Assembly (NCBI GenBank): GCA_938005615.1
Contig: CALLMV010000014.1
Coordinates: 62,001 to 126,000 of the forward strand
DNA: 64,000 bases
Origin: an uncultured Verrucomicrobiae bacterium
Lineage (GTDB): Bacteria > Verrucomicrobiota > Verrucomicrobiia > JADLBR01 > CALLMV01
Direction of reading: 5' to 3'
The position numbers were made by a program, and so were the translations under genes. Positions within the stretch are counted from its first letter, which is position 1. The number at the start of each line of letters is the position of its first letter. Positions 24,534 to 33,618 of the stretch are shown here, piece after piece. The notes beneath the pieces are model-generated. The model saw only the letters and a program-made list of their open reading frames with translations, ran no database searches and had not been told where the DNA came from.

Positions 24534-26137
24534 CCTTCGACAAAGACAAAATTCTCAACACAATCGGCTTTTCCCTCATCGGAGTGGCGTTTCTTTTTGC
24601 AACCTTTCGCATGGTCAGCAGCGCGCTGAGGCGTACCGCACCGGACTCTGAAAGAATCATCTTGGCACATTGGCAGCTTGAAGCAGGACTACGTGAGGCC
24701 TTTGAAGAACTAATCAAGGACTACACGAAACTCCATCCCAACGTCACAGTAGAGCAGCTTCCAGTACCCGAGAGACTTTACACGAACTGGCTTGTTACTA
24801 AACTCGTCGGAGAGGAGGCACCAGACATCATAGCACTTGGCTTCGGTATAAACAACGACAGGCTGGCAAGATTCTTCACCCCACTCACGGAATATGTGGA
24901 TCAGCCCAATCCTTACAACGTGGGAACTGAAATTGAAGGGCAGGCTTGGAAAAACACATACCTGGATGGACTCAGCAGTTCCTTTAACAATGAACTCATG
25001 GAGTACTACGGAGTAGGCTTGAGCATGTTCACAATACGACTGTTTTACAACCTAGACCTCTTCGAGGAAATCAGAGGCAGGGACGCAGAATTCCCCAGCA
25101 ACTACAGAGAATTTCTGAAACTTTGTGAAGAGGTGATTGAATACGCAAAAGCACAAAATCGAGTACTCGTACCTCTGGCTGGCTCAAAATATTCCTCATT
25201 TCAGACTCTGAATCGTCTCTCCAACGTGATCAACCAAAATAATATTGAAGAACTCGATCTGACTGGCGCAATGAGCCCGAGCATTCGCTTCATGATGGAA
25301 GGCTATATGAATGGGGTTTACGGCCCACACAATCCTTCTGTTCAAGCTTTTTTCAATGCCTGCCGCGAAATCGGTCAGTTTATGACGCCAGGATTCATGG
25401 CTTTGGCCCGTGAAGATAGCAACTTCGCCTTTACTCAGCAGCGGGCCTTTGCTATTCTTAGCGGCTCGTGGGACATCCCAAGCCTGAAAAAACTCTCTGA
25501 GCGATTTTTCCGCGTAGGCGTCGCTCATCTTCCGATTCCTGCGCCAGATGACCCAGTCTACGGACAGTTCATCAAAGGCCCTGTGTCTGAAGCAAACACT
25601 CCCACAGGAATGAACTTTGGTATTTCGCGTCAGTCTAAAAACTTCGACCGCGCGCTGGATTTTTTACACTTCATCACCAGCCAGCGAAGCGCAGAAAAAT
25701 TCGCACAAAAAAGTTCCTGGCTTCCAGCCATCGCAGGTGCTAGATTACCTGAGGAAATTAAAATATTTGAGCCACGAATGGATGGATTCGTCCAAGGCCT
25801 AGCAATCTTTGAAATCGGACAAGACACAAGAACGGCTTTTGATCAATTATTTTTTCAGCTCATGGAGCCAGTCAACGGATTGGAAACCTTTTCCGACCGT
25901 CTTGCCGAACGCATGAAGATAACAGTGCCGCAAGATATCCGCAGAAGTAATCTTGCAAATACAAGAATTAATCAAAGCTTAGATATTTCTTTGATAACGT
26001 ACATTTGGCTCAGCACTCAGCTAAGCACTCAAAACAAAATTGATCGCAAACTCGCCGGCCTTGGAAGTCGACTCATCACCTCAGAGTTTGAACTATTCTT
26101 CTTCCAACACACCGAGAGCTTGCGTAGTAAACAGTAA
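24530..26137 (+). CDS. ABC transporter substrate-binding protein, family 1, membrane-anchored
   Basis: 535 residues. Regions such as LAHWQLEAGLREAFEELIKDY, KLVGEEAPDIIALG, GMNFGISRQSKN and ALDFLHFITSQRSAEKFA are typical of family 1 (maltose / glycerol-3-phosphate type) binding proteins. Instead of a lipobox there is an N-terminal transmembrane segment (TIGFSLIGVAFLFATF), so the domain is probably tethered to the inner membrane. About 100 extra residues at the C-terminus form an unmatched helical region with a small internal repeat (LSTQLSTQ). It is followed after 3 bases by the permeases. The ligand is unknown; a sugar is the family default. Confidence 0.85.
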   Translation: MTFDKDKILNTIGFSLIGVAFLFATFRMVSSALRRTAPDSERIILAHWQLEAGLREAFEELIKDYTKLHPNVTVEQLPVPERLYTNWLVTKLVGEEAPDIIALGFGINNDRLARFFTPLTEYVDQPNPYNVGTEIEGQAWKNTYLDGLSSSFNNELMEYYGVGLSMFTIRLFYNLDLFEEIRGRDAEFPSNYREFLKLCEEVIEYAKAQNRVLVPLAGSKYSSFQTLNRLSNVINQNNIEELDLTGAMSPSIRFMMEGYMNGVYGPHNPSVQAFFNACREIGQFMTPGFMALAREDSNFAFTQQRAFAILSGSWDIPSLKKLSERFFRVGVAHLPIPAPDDPVYGQFIKGPVSEANTPTGMNFGISRQSKNFDRALDFLHFITSQRSAEKFAQKSSWLPAIAGARLPEEIKIFEPRMDGFVQGLAIFEIGQDTRTAFDQLFFQLMEPVNGLETFSDRLAERMKITVPQDIRRSNLANTRINQSLDISLITYIWLSTQLSTQNKIDRKLAGLGSRLITSEFELFFFQHTESLRSKQ

Positions 26138-26140
26138 TTC

Positions 26141-27091
26141 ATGGCACAACCCATATCATACAGAAAAGCCCTGAATGAGTGGCCGCTTTATCTTCTGGTG
26201 ATTCCCTCGCTTGTGGCGGTGCTCACTTTTTCTTACTTTCCAGTGCTTAGTGCGGTCTACCACAGCTTCTTTGACTGGAGAGGAGGAGATGCCAAAGAAT
26301 TTATCGGTTTCGATAACTTCACCCGTGCCTTTTCCGATGAGCAGCTTCGATATTCCTTCTTCGTCATATTCATACTGGTTATTGCCAACGTTTTTAAAAT
26401 GATTCCATCAATCGCCGTGGCAGTGTTAGTCCATCGTTTAGTGAGCGAAAACGCGCAATACTATTACCGCCTATTGCTTGTACTACCTATGATTGTACCA
26501 GGCCTAGTAACACTTTTTATCTGGAAGTTTTTTCTCGATCCGAACTTTGGTGCACTCAACGCTTTCCTCGATATCACTGGTCTCAAGACGTTACTCATCT
26601 GGCTGGACCAGACGTTTCTGCACTGGGGAGTCTTCCGCGCCGATGCACCGATAGCTTGGCTCAGCCAACCTAAGCTTATCATACCTTCATTGATCATTTG
26701 GGGATTCCCCTGGATCGGAGCTACAGGAGTGCTTATCTTTCTTGCTGGTTTACAGTCCATCGGTACTGATGTATACGAGGCAGCCGAACTGGATGGGGTA
26801 GGACCTTTAAGTAAGTTTTTTTATATCGAATTGCCGCTGATCCTCACCCAAGTGCGACTGAACTTGATCCTCATGGTCATAGGCACACTCCAGGGCTTTG
26901 GATTACAGCTGTTACTTCTGGGTGACTCAGGCGGTCCGGAAGGAGCGGGGATGGTGCCCGGATTATGGATGTACAATAGGGCTTTTGGCGCGGGTGAGTT
27001 CGGATATGCCTGTGCGATCGGTCTGATGCTCTTTGTATTCATTCTAGCGCTAACCTGGGTTAACAACAAATTTATCAGGGTTCAAAAGTGA
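26141..27091 (+). CDS. sugar-type ABC transporter permease (MalF/UgpA-like)
   Basis: 316 residues with six predicted membrane helices, starting WPLYLLVIPSLVAVLTFSYF, and a periplasmic segment DWRGGDAKEFIGFDNF typical of this subfamily. The cytoplasmic EAA loop reads YEAAELDGVGPLSKFF before LP and couples to the ATPase. It pairs with the following permease, whose GTG start overlaps its stop (GTGA). No ATPase gene is in this operon, so a shared MsmK/UgpC-type ATPase elsewhere is expected. Confidence 0.92.
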   Translation: MAQPISYRKALNEWPLYLLVIPSLVAVLTFSYFPVLSAVYHSFFDWRGGDAKEFIGFDNFTRAFSDEQLRYSFFVIFILVIANVFKMIPSIAVAVLVHRLVSENAQYYYRLLLVLPMIVPGLVTLFIWKFFLDPNFGALNAFLDITGLKTLLIWLDQTFLHWGVFRADAPIAWLSQPKLIIPSLIIWGFPWIGATGVLIFLAGLQSIGTDVYEAAELDGVGPLSKFFYIELPLILTQVRLNLILMVIGTLQGFGLQLLLLGDSGGPEGAGMVPGLWMYNRAFGAGEFGYACAIGLMLFVFILALTWVNNKFIRVQK

Positions 27092-27936
27092 CTTCACCCA
27101 AAGACAACAAAAGTCAGATTTGGAAAAAAGATCTCCCTAAACACACCTTCATCCTACTGGTACTACTGCTCGAGTTATTTCCTCTTTACATGATGTTGCA
27201 AATCTCGGTGAAGAACAACGTCACATTCAACGCCAACCAGTGGCTACCGATCACGCCAGATAAGTGGGAGTGGGGCAATTTTGTTTTCGGTTACAACCTC
27301 ATCATGCCCTACGTTGCTAACACGGTATTTGTTGCCGTCACAGGCACCGTTTTTACCCTGGTATTTGCAGTATTTGCGGCTTACTTCTTCGCACGTTACA
27401 AAATGCCGTTGAGCGGTTTTCTCTGGGCAGTCTTCCTTCTGATCATGCTCATTCCAGGAGTCGCCAACATCGTACCGCTTTTTGTTTTGCTTAAGAACAT
27501 GAACTTACTCAACACGCTCTGGGCGCTAATCATCGTAGGTATAGCCGGCGGACAGGTCTTTGCGATTTTTATTCTGCGTAACTTTATTGAGGACATCCCT
27601 AAAGACTTGTTTGAGGCTGCTGAGATCGACGGCGCCAGTCATCTTCAACAAGTCATCAACGTCGTATTGCCCATGTGTGCTCCTATCATCGGGACGTTGT
27701 TCATTCTGGAATTTCTAGGCAAATGGAATGACTTCCTCTTACCGCTCATTGTATTACGTGACCAAGATCTCTTCACCATCGGTGTCGGTCTTATTTACCT
27801 GGATGGTGAATATAACAAAGATTACGGCAAGATCATGGCTGCTTTTTTCATCGCATCTCTTCCTTTGATTATCATCTTTATGTTTACCATGAAGTTGTTT
27901 GTGAAAGGTCTCTCCGCAGGAGCACTCAAGGGATGA
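27088..27936 (+). CDS. sugar-type ABC transporter permease (MalG/UgpE-like)
   Basis: 282 residues with six membrane helices. The EAA loop FEAAEIDGASHLQQVINVVLP is the MalG-type version, and the C-terminus ends FVKGLSAGALKG, as is common in this family. It forms the second half of the channel with the MalF-like permease. The GTG start is accepted because of the overlap with the previous stop. It is the last gene of the operon and is convergent with the phytoene/squalene synthase gene, 25 bases away. Confidence 0.93.
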   Translation: MTSPKDNKSQIWKKDLPKHTFILLVLLLELFPLYMMLQISVKNNVTFNANQWLPITPDKWEWGNFVFGYNLIMPYVANTVFVAVTGTVFTLVFAVFAAYFFARYKMPLSGFLWAVFLLIMLIPGVANIVPLFVLLKNMNLLNTLWALIIVGIAGGQVFAIFILRNFIEDIPKDLFEAAEIDGASHLQQVINVVLPMCAPIIGTLFILEFLGKWNDFLLPLIVLRDQDLFTIGVGLIYLDGEYNKDYGKIMAAFFIASLPLIIIFMFTMKLFVKGLSAGALKG

Positions 27937-27961
27937 CCACCGGTTGAAAAGAAACCCTCAC

Positions 27962-28843
27962 TCATCGCTGCCCGGCTTGAATTACCAGTAGGACTTTTTT
28001 CCATAATGGCACGTACCTTCGCATTGAAACATCCCAATCCGCTTGCCGTATCTGATCCAAAATTCCAGCGTAAATTCTGCTCATACACCTCACGCAATAA
28101 CGCGATCCATCATCAGGCAAAAGTAAGATACCGGGTTCGGCTTGTGCATATTGCTGCAGGGCACGCGTAGCAAAAAATTGCGCATAAATACGCCACTGTT
28201 GTTTCCGAAATGTCCCAGGTTGCGTAAAGTCTGAACCAGCCAGACCTGCTTGCTCCAGTTCATCGGCAGGCAGATAGCAACGGCCTATGAGAGCATCCTC
28301 TCGCACATCTCGCAGAATGTTTGTCATCTGCATCGCCTGCCCGAGACTGATTGCCGGGTCGTGAGCAGCAGAAGGATCCACGGGCTCAAAAACACAATTC
28401 ATCAACAAACCCACGACAGACGCAACGTAATAACAATATTTTGTTAGCTCCGAAAAATTCTTAAGCCTCACATGGCCTCCCGCATCTAGACACACCCCGT
28501 GAATCAGGTCTTCACATAATTTCAAAGGCACAGAACACGTACGCACGGTGTCAGAGAAGGCGGCTGCCCATGCGGGATCATCTGTAGTGATTTTTCCAGC
28601 GTAAAGTCTTCCTGTAAGAGCTCGAAGCTCCTGGGTCGCATCCAAGCGGCTGCCGGGGGGTGCCCTATCAATCCAGTCATCGCAGTAACGGCAAAACGCA
28701 TAAATCGCATATGCCCTCAGCCGTTTAAGTTTTGGCAAAGGAAAGGATGAAAAGTAAAAACTCTTGGCGTAGTGACGAGTGACTCTTAATGCATCTCGAT
28801 AAGATTCAAGGAGTGCCCCGCCGGGCTCTTTGCGCTCGGGCAT
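27962..28843 (-). CDS. phytoene/squalene synthase family protein
   Basis: Condenses two prenyl diphosphates head to head, for carotenoids (CrtB) or hopanoids (HpnC/D). About 293 residues. The two Asp-rich Mg2+ sites are present: YCDDWID near residue 55 and MTNILRDVREDA near residue 175, with RCYLPADEL after the second. The ATG at 28843 is preferred; a TTG at 28861 adds six residues. No desaturase, cyclase or shc gene is nearby, so carotenoid and hopanoid routes cannot be separated. It is divergent from the DCC-family gene. Confidence 0.87.
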   Translation of the reverse strand: MPERKEPGGALLESYRDALRVTRHYAKSFYFSSFPLPKLKRLRAYAIYAFCRYCDDWIDRAPPGSRLDATQELRALTGRLYAGKITTDDPAWAAAFSDTVRTCSVPLKLCEDLIHGVCLDAGGHVRLKNFSELTKYCYYVASVVGLLMNCVFEPVDPSAAHDPAISLGQAMQMTNILRDVREDALIGRCYLPADELEQAGLAGSDFTQPGTFRKQQWRIYAQFFATRALQQYAQAEPGILLLPDDGSRYCVRCMSRIYAGILDQIRQADWDVSMRRYVPLWKKVLLVIQAGQR

Positions 28844-28921
28844 CAGAGATAATTCATACAAAATTTTGCAAATATCAACGATTTAAGTTTTCCTGATGCT
28901 TGAGGAACGTTAAATCAGATT

Positions 28922-29425
28922 GTGAATAATGACCAGGTAAACTATCTTTCTAAAGAACTTATGGGCGGCCAAAGCGCCCTAGTAATCATTGATGCTGATT
29001 GTATTATATGTTCAGCAAGTGCGAATTGGCTTGAGCAACACGACAAAAAGAAACGTCTTTGGTTCTCAACGATTCAATCTTTGCGCAAAGTCGACCGCGA
29101 AAGCCTACAGATGCTGCCTCCAAAAATTAAAGACACCATGTATCTTTTTTATCGCGGGCATTTTTATGAACGTTCTGAGGCTGTCATACGCGCAGTTGCA
29201 CTGACGGATTCTTTGGCAAAATTCGTGATACTGTTGTTGATTATTCCGCGTTTCATCCGGAATACATTTTATGATTTTTTTGCAGCCAACAGACATTTCT
29301 TCTCGAATAAAAAGAAAACTTGCACGATTAATCCGCCGGTAAGATTTTCCGAACGACTCCTCAGCACAGACGAGCTAATGGACGTGTTAAGTAAAACTGA
29401 AATTTTACTTGCGCACGATTGGTAG
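28922..29425 (+). CDS. DCC-family (DUF393) thiol-disulfide oxidoreductase-like protein
   Basis: 167 residues. The DCC family carries an N-terminal DxDCxxC-like motif; here it reads IIDADCIICSASANWL, followed by DTMYLFYRGHFYERSEAVIRA, as in the family. The C-terminal part has VRFSERLLS. The function of the family is poorly known; a thioredoxin-like redox role has been proposed. The GTG at 28922 is the first start; an ATG at 28961 is the alternative. The downstream C39-like gene begins 34 bases after the stop. More AT-rich than the ABC operon. Confidence 0.72.
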   Translation: MNNDQVNYLSKELMGGQSALVIIDADCIICSASANWLEQHDKKKRLWFSTIQSLRKVDRESLQMLPPKIKDTMYLFYRGHFYERSEAVIRAVALTDSLAKFVILLLIIPRFIRNTFYDFFAANRHFFSNKKKTCTINPPVRFSERLLSTDELMDVLSKTEILLAHDW

Positions 29426-29459
29426 CGTAGCTTATTTTATAGCAAGAACAAATTTTGCA

Positions 29460-30566
29460 ATGAGCAATAACATCGTCCTGAAAAAATGCAGAAAAAAAAT
29501 ACTGAAAATACTTACATTATCTATCAGCATCTCCTTTTTAACTCATTTGCCTGCTTCTGTATTAAATCCTCAAGTTATTGATGGAAATCCTGTTGGAAAA
29601 AGGAACGTTGATTGGATTCCAGCGTTTCAACTTGTCGAAATTAAACCACAAAGCCGCTTTCGCCGAGGTGACCACATCATTCGCTACTATATCGGGGCGT
29701 TAAGCAAGGATGGAAAGTTCTACCGCCCGCGTTCAGATATCCAAGTAGCAGAGATTTACTTGTCTGATGATATTTCAACAGCGCAACAGCTCACCCCCGG
29801 TACTGTATTTGTTTACCCTGAACGTATCCTGAGATATTCTTCATCAACAGACGGTAATCCAGCTCCAAATTTTAACTTCGGCAAAATAGTAGCCAAACTA
29901 GCCGCTAATGATGCTGATCTTACCCTCGTACACATCGGCTCGCCTGATCAATTGAGGATCCCCGGCGAGATCCGCAGGTTCTCCCAATTACCACGCGATT
30001 CTAGAGGCAACCCTATTGATTGGGCCACCGAGAAGATTGGTTTTTCTAGTTCCACAATCGGACGCTACGGTTGTGTACTGGCCACTTTGGCTATGATGCT
30101 CGATTACCTTGGCATCAGGTATGATGGTGAAATGGACCCCGGTGTGCTCAATGAACGACTTAAACAAGCCTATGCGTCGATGGACGTGAAAGCTTTTAGC
30201 CAAGGCGATCGGCTAGTTCTTGACCGCGCTGTAGAAGTAGGATCTTCTGGACGAGCCAAGTTTATCTCCCTGCGAGAAGAGGCTAACGCAACTAATAATC
30301 CCAAGGATATATTAGACCGTGAACTCGCTTTGGGAAGGCCTGTAATGGTAACCGTACCCAGTACAGTAAGCCGCGGCTCGAATCACTACGTTCTTGTATA
30401 TGCTAAGGACGGTGAAGATTACCTTATCAAGGATCCTGGTTATGAATCTCGTAATAAGCTTAGTTCTTATAATAAATTTACCCCTCGAGGTGTAATCATA
30501 GTGAATGACAACAAAACTGATGAATTAAAAATATCATCTAAAAGTAGTACCGTTAATGATATCTAG
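29460..30566 (+). CDS. secreted papain-fold (C39-like) peptidase domain protein
   Basis: 368 residues from the ATG at 29460. A signal peptide with KKCRKKILKILTL and a hydrophobic core is followed by about 160 residues of unrecognised sequence, then a C39_2-type papain-like domain. The apparent triad is Cys about 205 (IGRYGCVLATLAMMLDYLGI), His about 309 (RGSNHYVLVY) and Asp about 325 (LIKDPGYES). Such domains cleave or bind peptides outside the membrane; no ABC transporter domain is attached. Upstream context (DCC protein) and downstream genes (small membrane protein, barrel-like protein) suggest an envelope function. Confidence 0.78.
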   Translation: MSNNIVLKKCRKKILKILTLSISISFLTHLPASVLNPQVIDGNPVGKRNVDWIPAFQLVEIKPQSRFRRGDHIIRYYIGALSKDGKFYRPRSDIQVAEIYLSDDISTAQQLTPGTVFVYPERILRYSSSTDGNPAPNFNFGKIVAKLAANDADLTLVHIGSPDQLRIPGEIRRFSQLPRDSRGNPIDWATEKIGFSSSTIGRYGCVLATLAMMLDYLGIRYDGEMDPGVLNERLKQAYASMDVKAFSQGDRLVLDRAVEVGSSGRAKFISLREEANATNNPKDILDRELALGRPVMVTVPSTVSRGSNHYVLVYAKDGEDYLIKDPGYESRNKLSSYNKFTPRGVIIVNDNKTDELKISSKSSTVNDI

Positions 30567-30603
30567 ATGTAATTTTTTTCCGGCTTGTTATCAATAAGAT
30601 AAT

Positions 30604-31188
30604 ATGTTTCGTAGAACTGCAGGCTCTTTCAAGAAAAAAACTTTCGATGTACTTCTTTTAATTTTTCTAGCACTTTATACTCGCCACTTGTCAGCTTCAG
30701 ATCAAGTGCCACAGAATGCTTTAACGCGTAACCCTGTTTTTTTAAAGGAAACACCAGCAAATTTAATTTACACCTCAAAAATTCATAATCACTTTTTGAA
30801 AGAAGAACTTAAGCAGACCAGAATTCGCCAAACGATAAATCCTTTTCGTGTTGATAAAAGGGGATTCATTTATTACGGCGAAAGAATTTCTCAGTACGAA
30901 ATTTCAAGTGCCGAAAGTCAAAAATTCGTTACGCACTATTATTTTCCAATACTGCATGTTGGCTCATTCGTTGAATTTTCAGAAGATAGCATATTTTCTA
31001 TTGCAGCCGCTCTTTATTCAGACGATGTTCCAGAACAACTCACTGAAATTCCGTTAACCACTGCCACCACGATCCCGTACAAAGAAATTAGTCTGGGATT
31101 TCTTTTTTTGCTCTCCACAATGATGTTTTCAGGGTTAATCTATTGGGGTTGGATGTCTAATAAAAGTCCAAGCCGAATGCTGCGCTGA
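30604..31188 (+). CDS. unknown envelope protein with a C-terminal membrane anchor
   Basis: 194 residues, not recognised. It has an N-terminal basic and hydrophobic segment (FDVLLLIFLALYTRHLSA, likely signal peptide or anchor), a polar middle of about 120 residues and a C-terminal membrane helix (LGFLFLLSTMMFSGLIYWGW) followed by a short basic tail. The layout suggests a periplasmic domain held by the C-terminal helix. It follows the C39-like gene by 37 bases and is equally AT-rich, so the two may be partners. The 185 bases downstream contain no convincing gene. Confidence 0.6.
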   Translation: MFRRTAGSFKKKTFDVLLLIFLALYTRHLSASDQVPQNALTRNPVFLKETPANLIYTSKIHNHFLKEELKQTRIRQTINPFRVDKRGFIYYGERISQYEISSAESQKFVTHYYFPILHVGSFVEFSEDSIFSIAAALYSDDVPEQLTEIPLTTATTIPYKEISLGFLFLLSTMMFSGLIYWGWMSNKSPSRMLR

Positions 31189-31373
31189 TTAAAAAATACT
31201 CTCCTTAACATCGCAGTCCGCAACCTGGCTACGGCGCCTACATGATTTTTGACGAAGAATACTGCAAGTTAGTCTCCGATCACTTGGAAGGTCGATTCAA
31301 GACCAAACACCAGCAGCTCGTTTTAAAATAATCCTAGCTTGACCTAGCAAAACTATTCTCTTCTTTGTAGCCA

Positions 31374-32330
31374 ATGCTTAAAGTCTGTCTATTAGTCAAA
31401 ATTCTCGCAACGGTCGTTTTTACATTTCAGCTTGTTGGGACACATGCTTCTGAAGTCTTCTCGTTCAGCCCCGAAAGTCCGAACATTTCTCGCCAGTCCG
31501 AAAAAATACAGCAGAAGAACATTATCGCAACAGCGGAAGCTTTTTTCTTTCCTTACAAGAACGAATACGATCCCAACGCTGGCGTCGTATTCAAAGATCG
31601 TGTTGTTGCAAGGTATATGCTCGATCTGTTCGGGGAATATCGTTTTCGTGAATTTGACAACATCCTCAGCAGACTTGCTGTGAGCTTCGACGCCAGAGTA
31701 TTGTTTGGAGGCAGCCGCCCTCAGCTCGACTATAACTTGCAGGCGGATCCTATCGTGGCATACCTTACCCCTGCAATAAGCTACTATTTCGAGCCTTGGA
31801 TATGCGCTCGTTTGAGCCATCGCGAGACGATCGATTTGGGAGGATACGTCGATGACGTCGAACGCAAAAACTGGTCCTCACTTGGGGTAAGGCTTGGTTA
31901 CACAGATCAAGAAATTCAGAGCAGTAGCTGGCTACGTTGGGCCGCCTACATTGAACCTTCCTTGTTTCTCGACGCCAACGGCTATGATGCTGAGCCGGGT
32001 GCTGGCGTCTTCGATCGAGATGAGAAAACTCGAGTCTGGGCGCGCTACAAAGTCGAACTTTTTGCGCGTGTGTCCATCGGCAAGGGCTGGCTGGGAAGGT
32101 TCTTCGTTTACGCCAACCCTACGATTTATTTTGGCCGGAGCGGCTTGCCGAAGAATTATGACTTCAACACAGATGTCCTTAACATGCTCACCGTTTATGG
32201 GCTTGGTTATCGATTCAATGATCACGTGGAAATTCGCTCCATGAGTTCCCAAATTTGGGATCTCGGCGGAATGTTGGAGGAGCGTGAGCGACTCGTCTGG
32301 AATGGAGTAGCCTTACGCATCATGTGGTGA
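31374..32330 (+). CDS. predicted outer-membrane beta-barrel protein
   Basis: 318 residues with a signal peptide (MLKVCLLVKILATVVFTFQLVGTHA). Alternating hydrophobic and aromatic residues run throughout, for example AYLTPAISYYFEPWICARLS, FFVYANPTIYFG and LTVYGLGYRF. The protein ends in an aromatic residue (LRIMW), the usual outer-membrane barrel signal. About 10-12 strands are possible. The function is unknown; it could be an uptake or structural porin-like protein. Its stop overlaps the ruvC start, so ruvC may depend on its promoter. Confidence 0.65.
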   Translation: MLKVCLLVKILATVVFTFQLVGTHASEVFSFSPESPNISRQSEKIQQKNIIATAEAFFFPYKNEYDPNAGVVFKDRVVARYMLDLFGEYRFREFDNILSRLAVSFDARVLFGGSRPQLDYNLQADPIVAYLTPAISYYFEPWICARLSHRETIDLGGYVDDVERKNWSSLGVRLGYTDQEIQSSSWLRWAAYIEPSLFLDANGYDAEPGAGVFDRDEKTRVWARYKVELFARVSIGKGWLGRFFVYANPTIYFGRSGLPKNYDFNTDVLNMLTVYGLGYRFNDHVEIRSMSSQIWDLGGMLEERERLVWNGVALRIMW

Positions 32331-32842
32331 ACGCTGCGTCTGCTGGTAGTCTCATTATTCTTGGCATTGACCCCTCACTACGCTCCACTGGCTACGCCGT
32401 ACTGGAGGCACAAAGCGCTCACTCTATTCGATTGGTTTCTCAGGGGGCCATCAAGATACCCCAAAACCAGTCTCACGGCCAGGCATTGCTCAGTATTTAC
32501 CAGGGCCTGGAAGAGGTCGTCCTCACACACCGACCCCATGTCGCAGCGATCGAAAAAACGATTTACGTGCAAAGCGCTTCTGTCGCCATCACCTTAGGCG
32601 TCACCCGCGGTGCCATACTGGTGCTACTTGAGCGTTACAAAATACCGGTGTTTGACTACCCTCCCAAGAGCATCAAGTCTGCAGCTACTGGCCGGGGCAG
32701 TGCCGGCAAGCAAGCAGTCGCACTCCTCGTACGTGCTCAATTTGGCATGCAAACCACACCGGAACCAGATGCCGCCGACGCAATCGCCGCTGCACTCGCA
32801 CACGTGAAAAAACATTTCTTTCGACAGCGAATTGGCAGCTAA
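32327..32842 (+). CDS. ruvC: crossover junction endodeoxyribonuclease RuvC
   Basis: RuvC resolves Holliday junctions with RuvAB. About 171 residues. Catalytic acids are visible: Asp in ILGIDPSLRSTGY, Glu in AAIEKTIYVQS, and the Asp pair in PDAADAIAAALAH. The start is a GTG; two are in tandem (32324 and 32327), and the second gives a GTGA overlap with the barrel-protein stop. ruvA and ruvB are not in the window. Confidence 0.93.
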   Translation: MNAASAGSLIILGIDPSLRSTGYAVLEAQSAHSIRLVSQGAIKIPQNQSHGQALLSIYQGLEEVVLTHRPHVAAIEKTIYVQSASVAITLGVTRGAILVLLERYKIPVFDYPPKSIKSAATGRGSAGKQAVALLVRAQFGMQTTPEPDAADAIAAALAHVKKHFFRQRIGS

Positions 32843-32856
32843 TCTTACCCCTAACC

Positions 32857-33618
32857 ATGACAATCTACCCTGCAATCGACATACTAGAGGGCCAGGTCGT
32901 ACGCTTGCGCCAAGGGCGCGCCACGGAGCGGACGGTGTACTCCGATGATCCCGTGGCCTTTGCTATGCACTGGAAGCAGGGCGGAGCCACATGGCTGCAT
33001 ATTGTGGATCTTGGTGGGGCGTTCGGCGGCAAACCTCAAGCTCTCAACACAGCAGCAGCCATCGCAAAAGCCACTGGCTTACCCTCCCAGCTTGGAGGAG
33101 GGATCCGTACCATGCAACACATTGCATCTGCTCTCGATGCAGGCATTAGCCGAGTCATTATCGGCTCGAAGGCCGTAGATAGCCCAGAGTTCCTCTCGCT
33201 GGCAGTAAAAGAATTTGGCAGTGACCGCATTGCCCTTGGTATTGACGCTAAAGATGGTCTTGTTGCCGTCCAAGGCTGGATTGAAGTATCTTCAATCTCC
33301 GCATACGAGTTCGCCTGCCAGGCCAGAAATAGTGGCATCAACACAATTATCTTTACCGACATCAGCACGGACGGGATGCTACGCGGCCCGAATATTACGG
33401 CCATGCGCCTGATGCGAGACACCGTCCCGGATGTTCAACTGATCGCCTCAGGTGGAGTCTCTTCGCTAGAAGACATCCGGCAGTTGGCGTCCATTCCCGG
33501 GATCAGCGGTGCCATCATAGGCCGTGCTTTGTTTGACAACCTCTTTACCCTGCCCGAAGCCATTGCGGTTGCCGCAGTCGCCGGGCAGGCCCAAACTCCC
33601 CTTCGCCCTGCGACTTAA
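32857..33618 (+). CDS. hisA: phosphoribosylformimino-AICAR ribotide isomerase (HisA)
   Basis: Fourth step of histidine synthesis, a TIM-barrel Amadori isomerase. The 253-residue protein shows IYPAIDILEGQVVRL (catalytic Asp), HIVDLGGAF, QLGGGIR, VIIGSKAV, LGIDAKDG, FTDISTDGMLRGPN (second catalytic Asp) and IASGGVSS. It is 14 bases after ruvC, and hemW begins on the last base of its TAA. No other his genes are nearby. HisF is unlikely because of the AIDILEGQ N-terminus. Confidence 0.94.
   Translation: MTIYPAIDILEGQVVRLRQGRATERTVYSDDPVAFAMHWKQGGATWLHIVDLGGAFGGKPQALNTAAAIAKATGLPSQLGGGIRTMQHIASALDAGISRVIIGSKAVDSPEFLSLAVKEFGSDRIALGIDAKDGLVAVQGWIEVSSISAYEFACQARNSGINTIIFTDISTDGMLRGPNITAMRLMRDTVPDVQLIASGGVSSLEDIRQLASIPGISGAIIGRALFDNLFTLPEAIAVAAVAGQAQTPLRPAT

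Noticed and set aside
31242-31331. Short plus-strand frame of about 30 codons (MIFDEEYCKLVSDH...) after the unknown anchored protein
   Set aside because: No recognisable domain, no ribosome binding site, and it begins inside a stop-bounded stretch; may be a gene remnant but cannot be supported.
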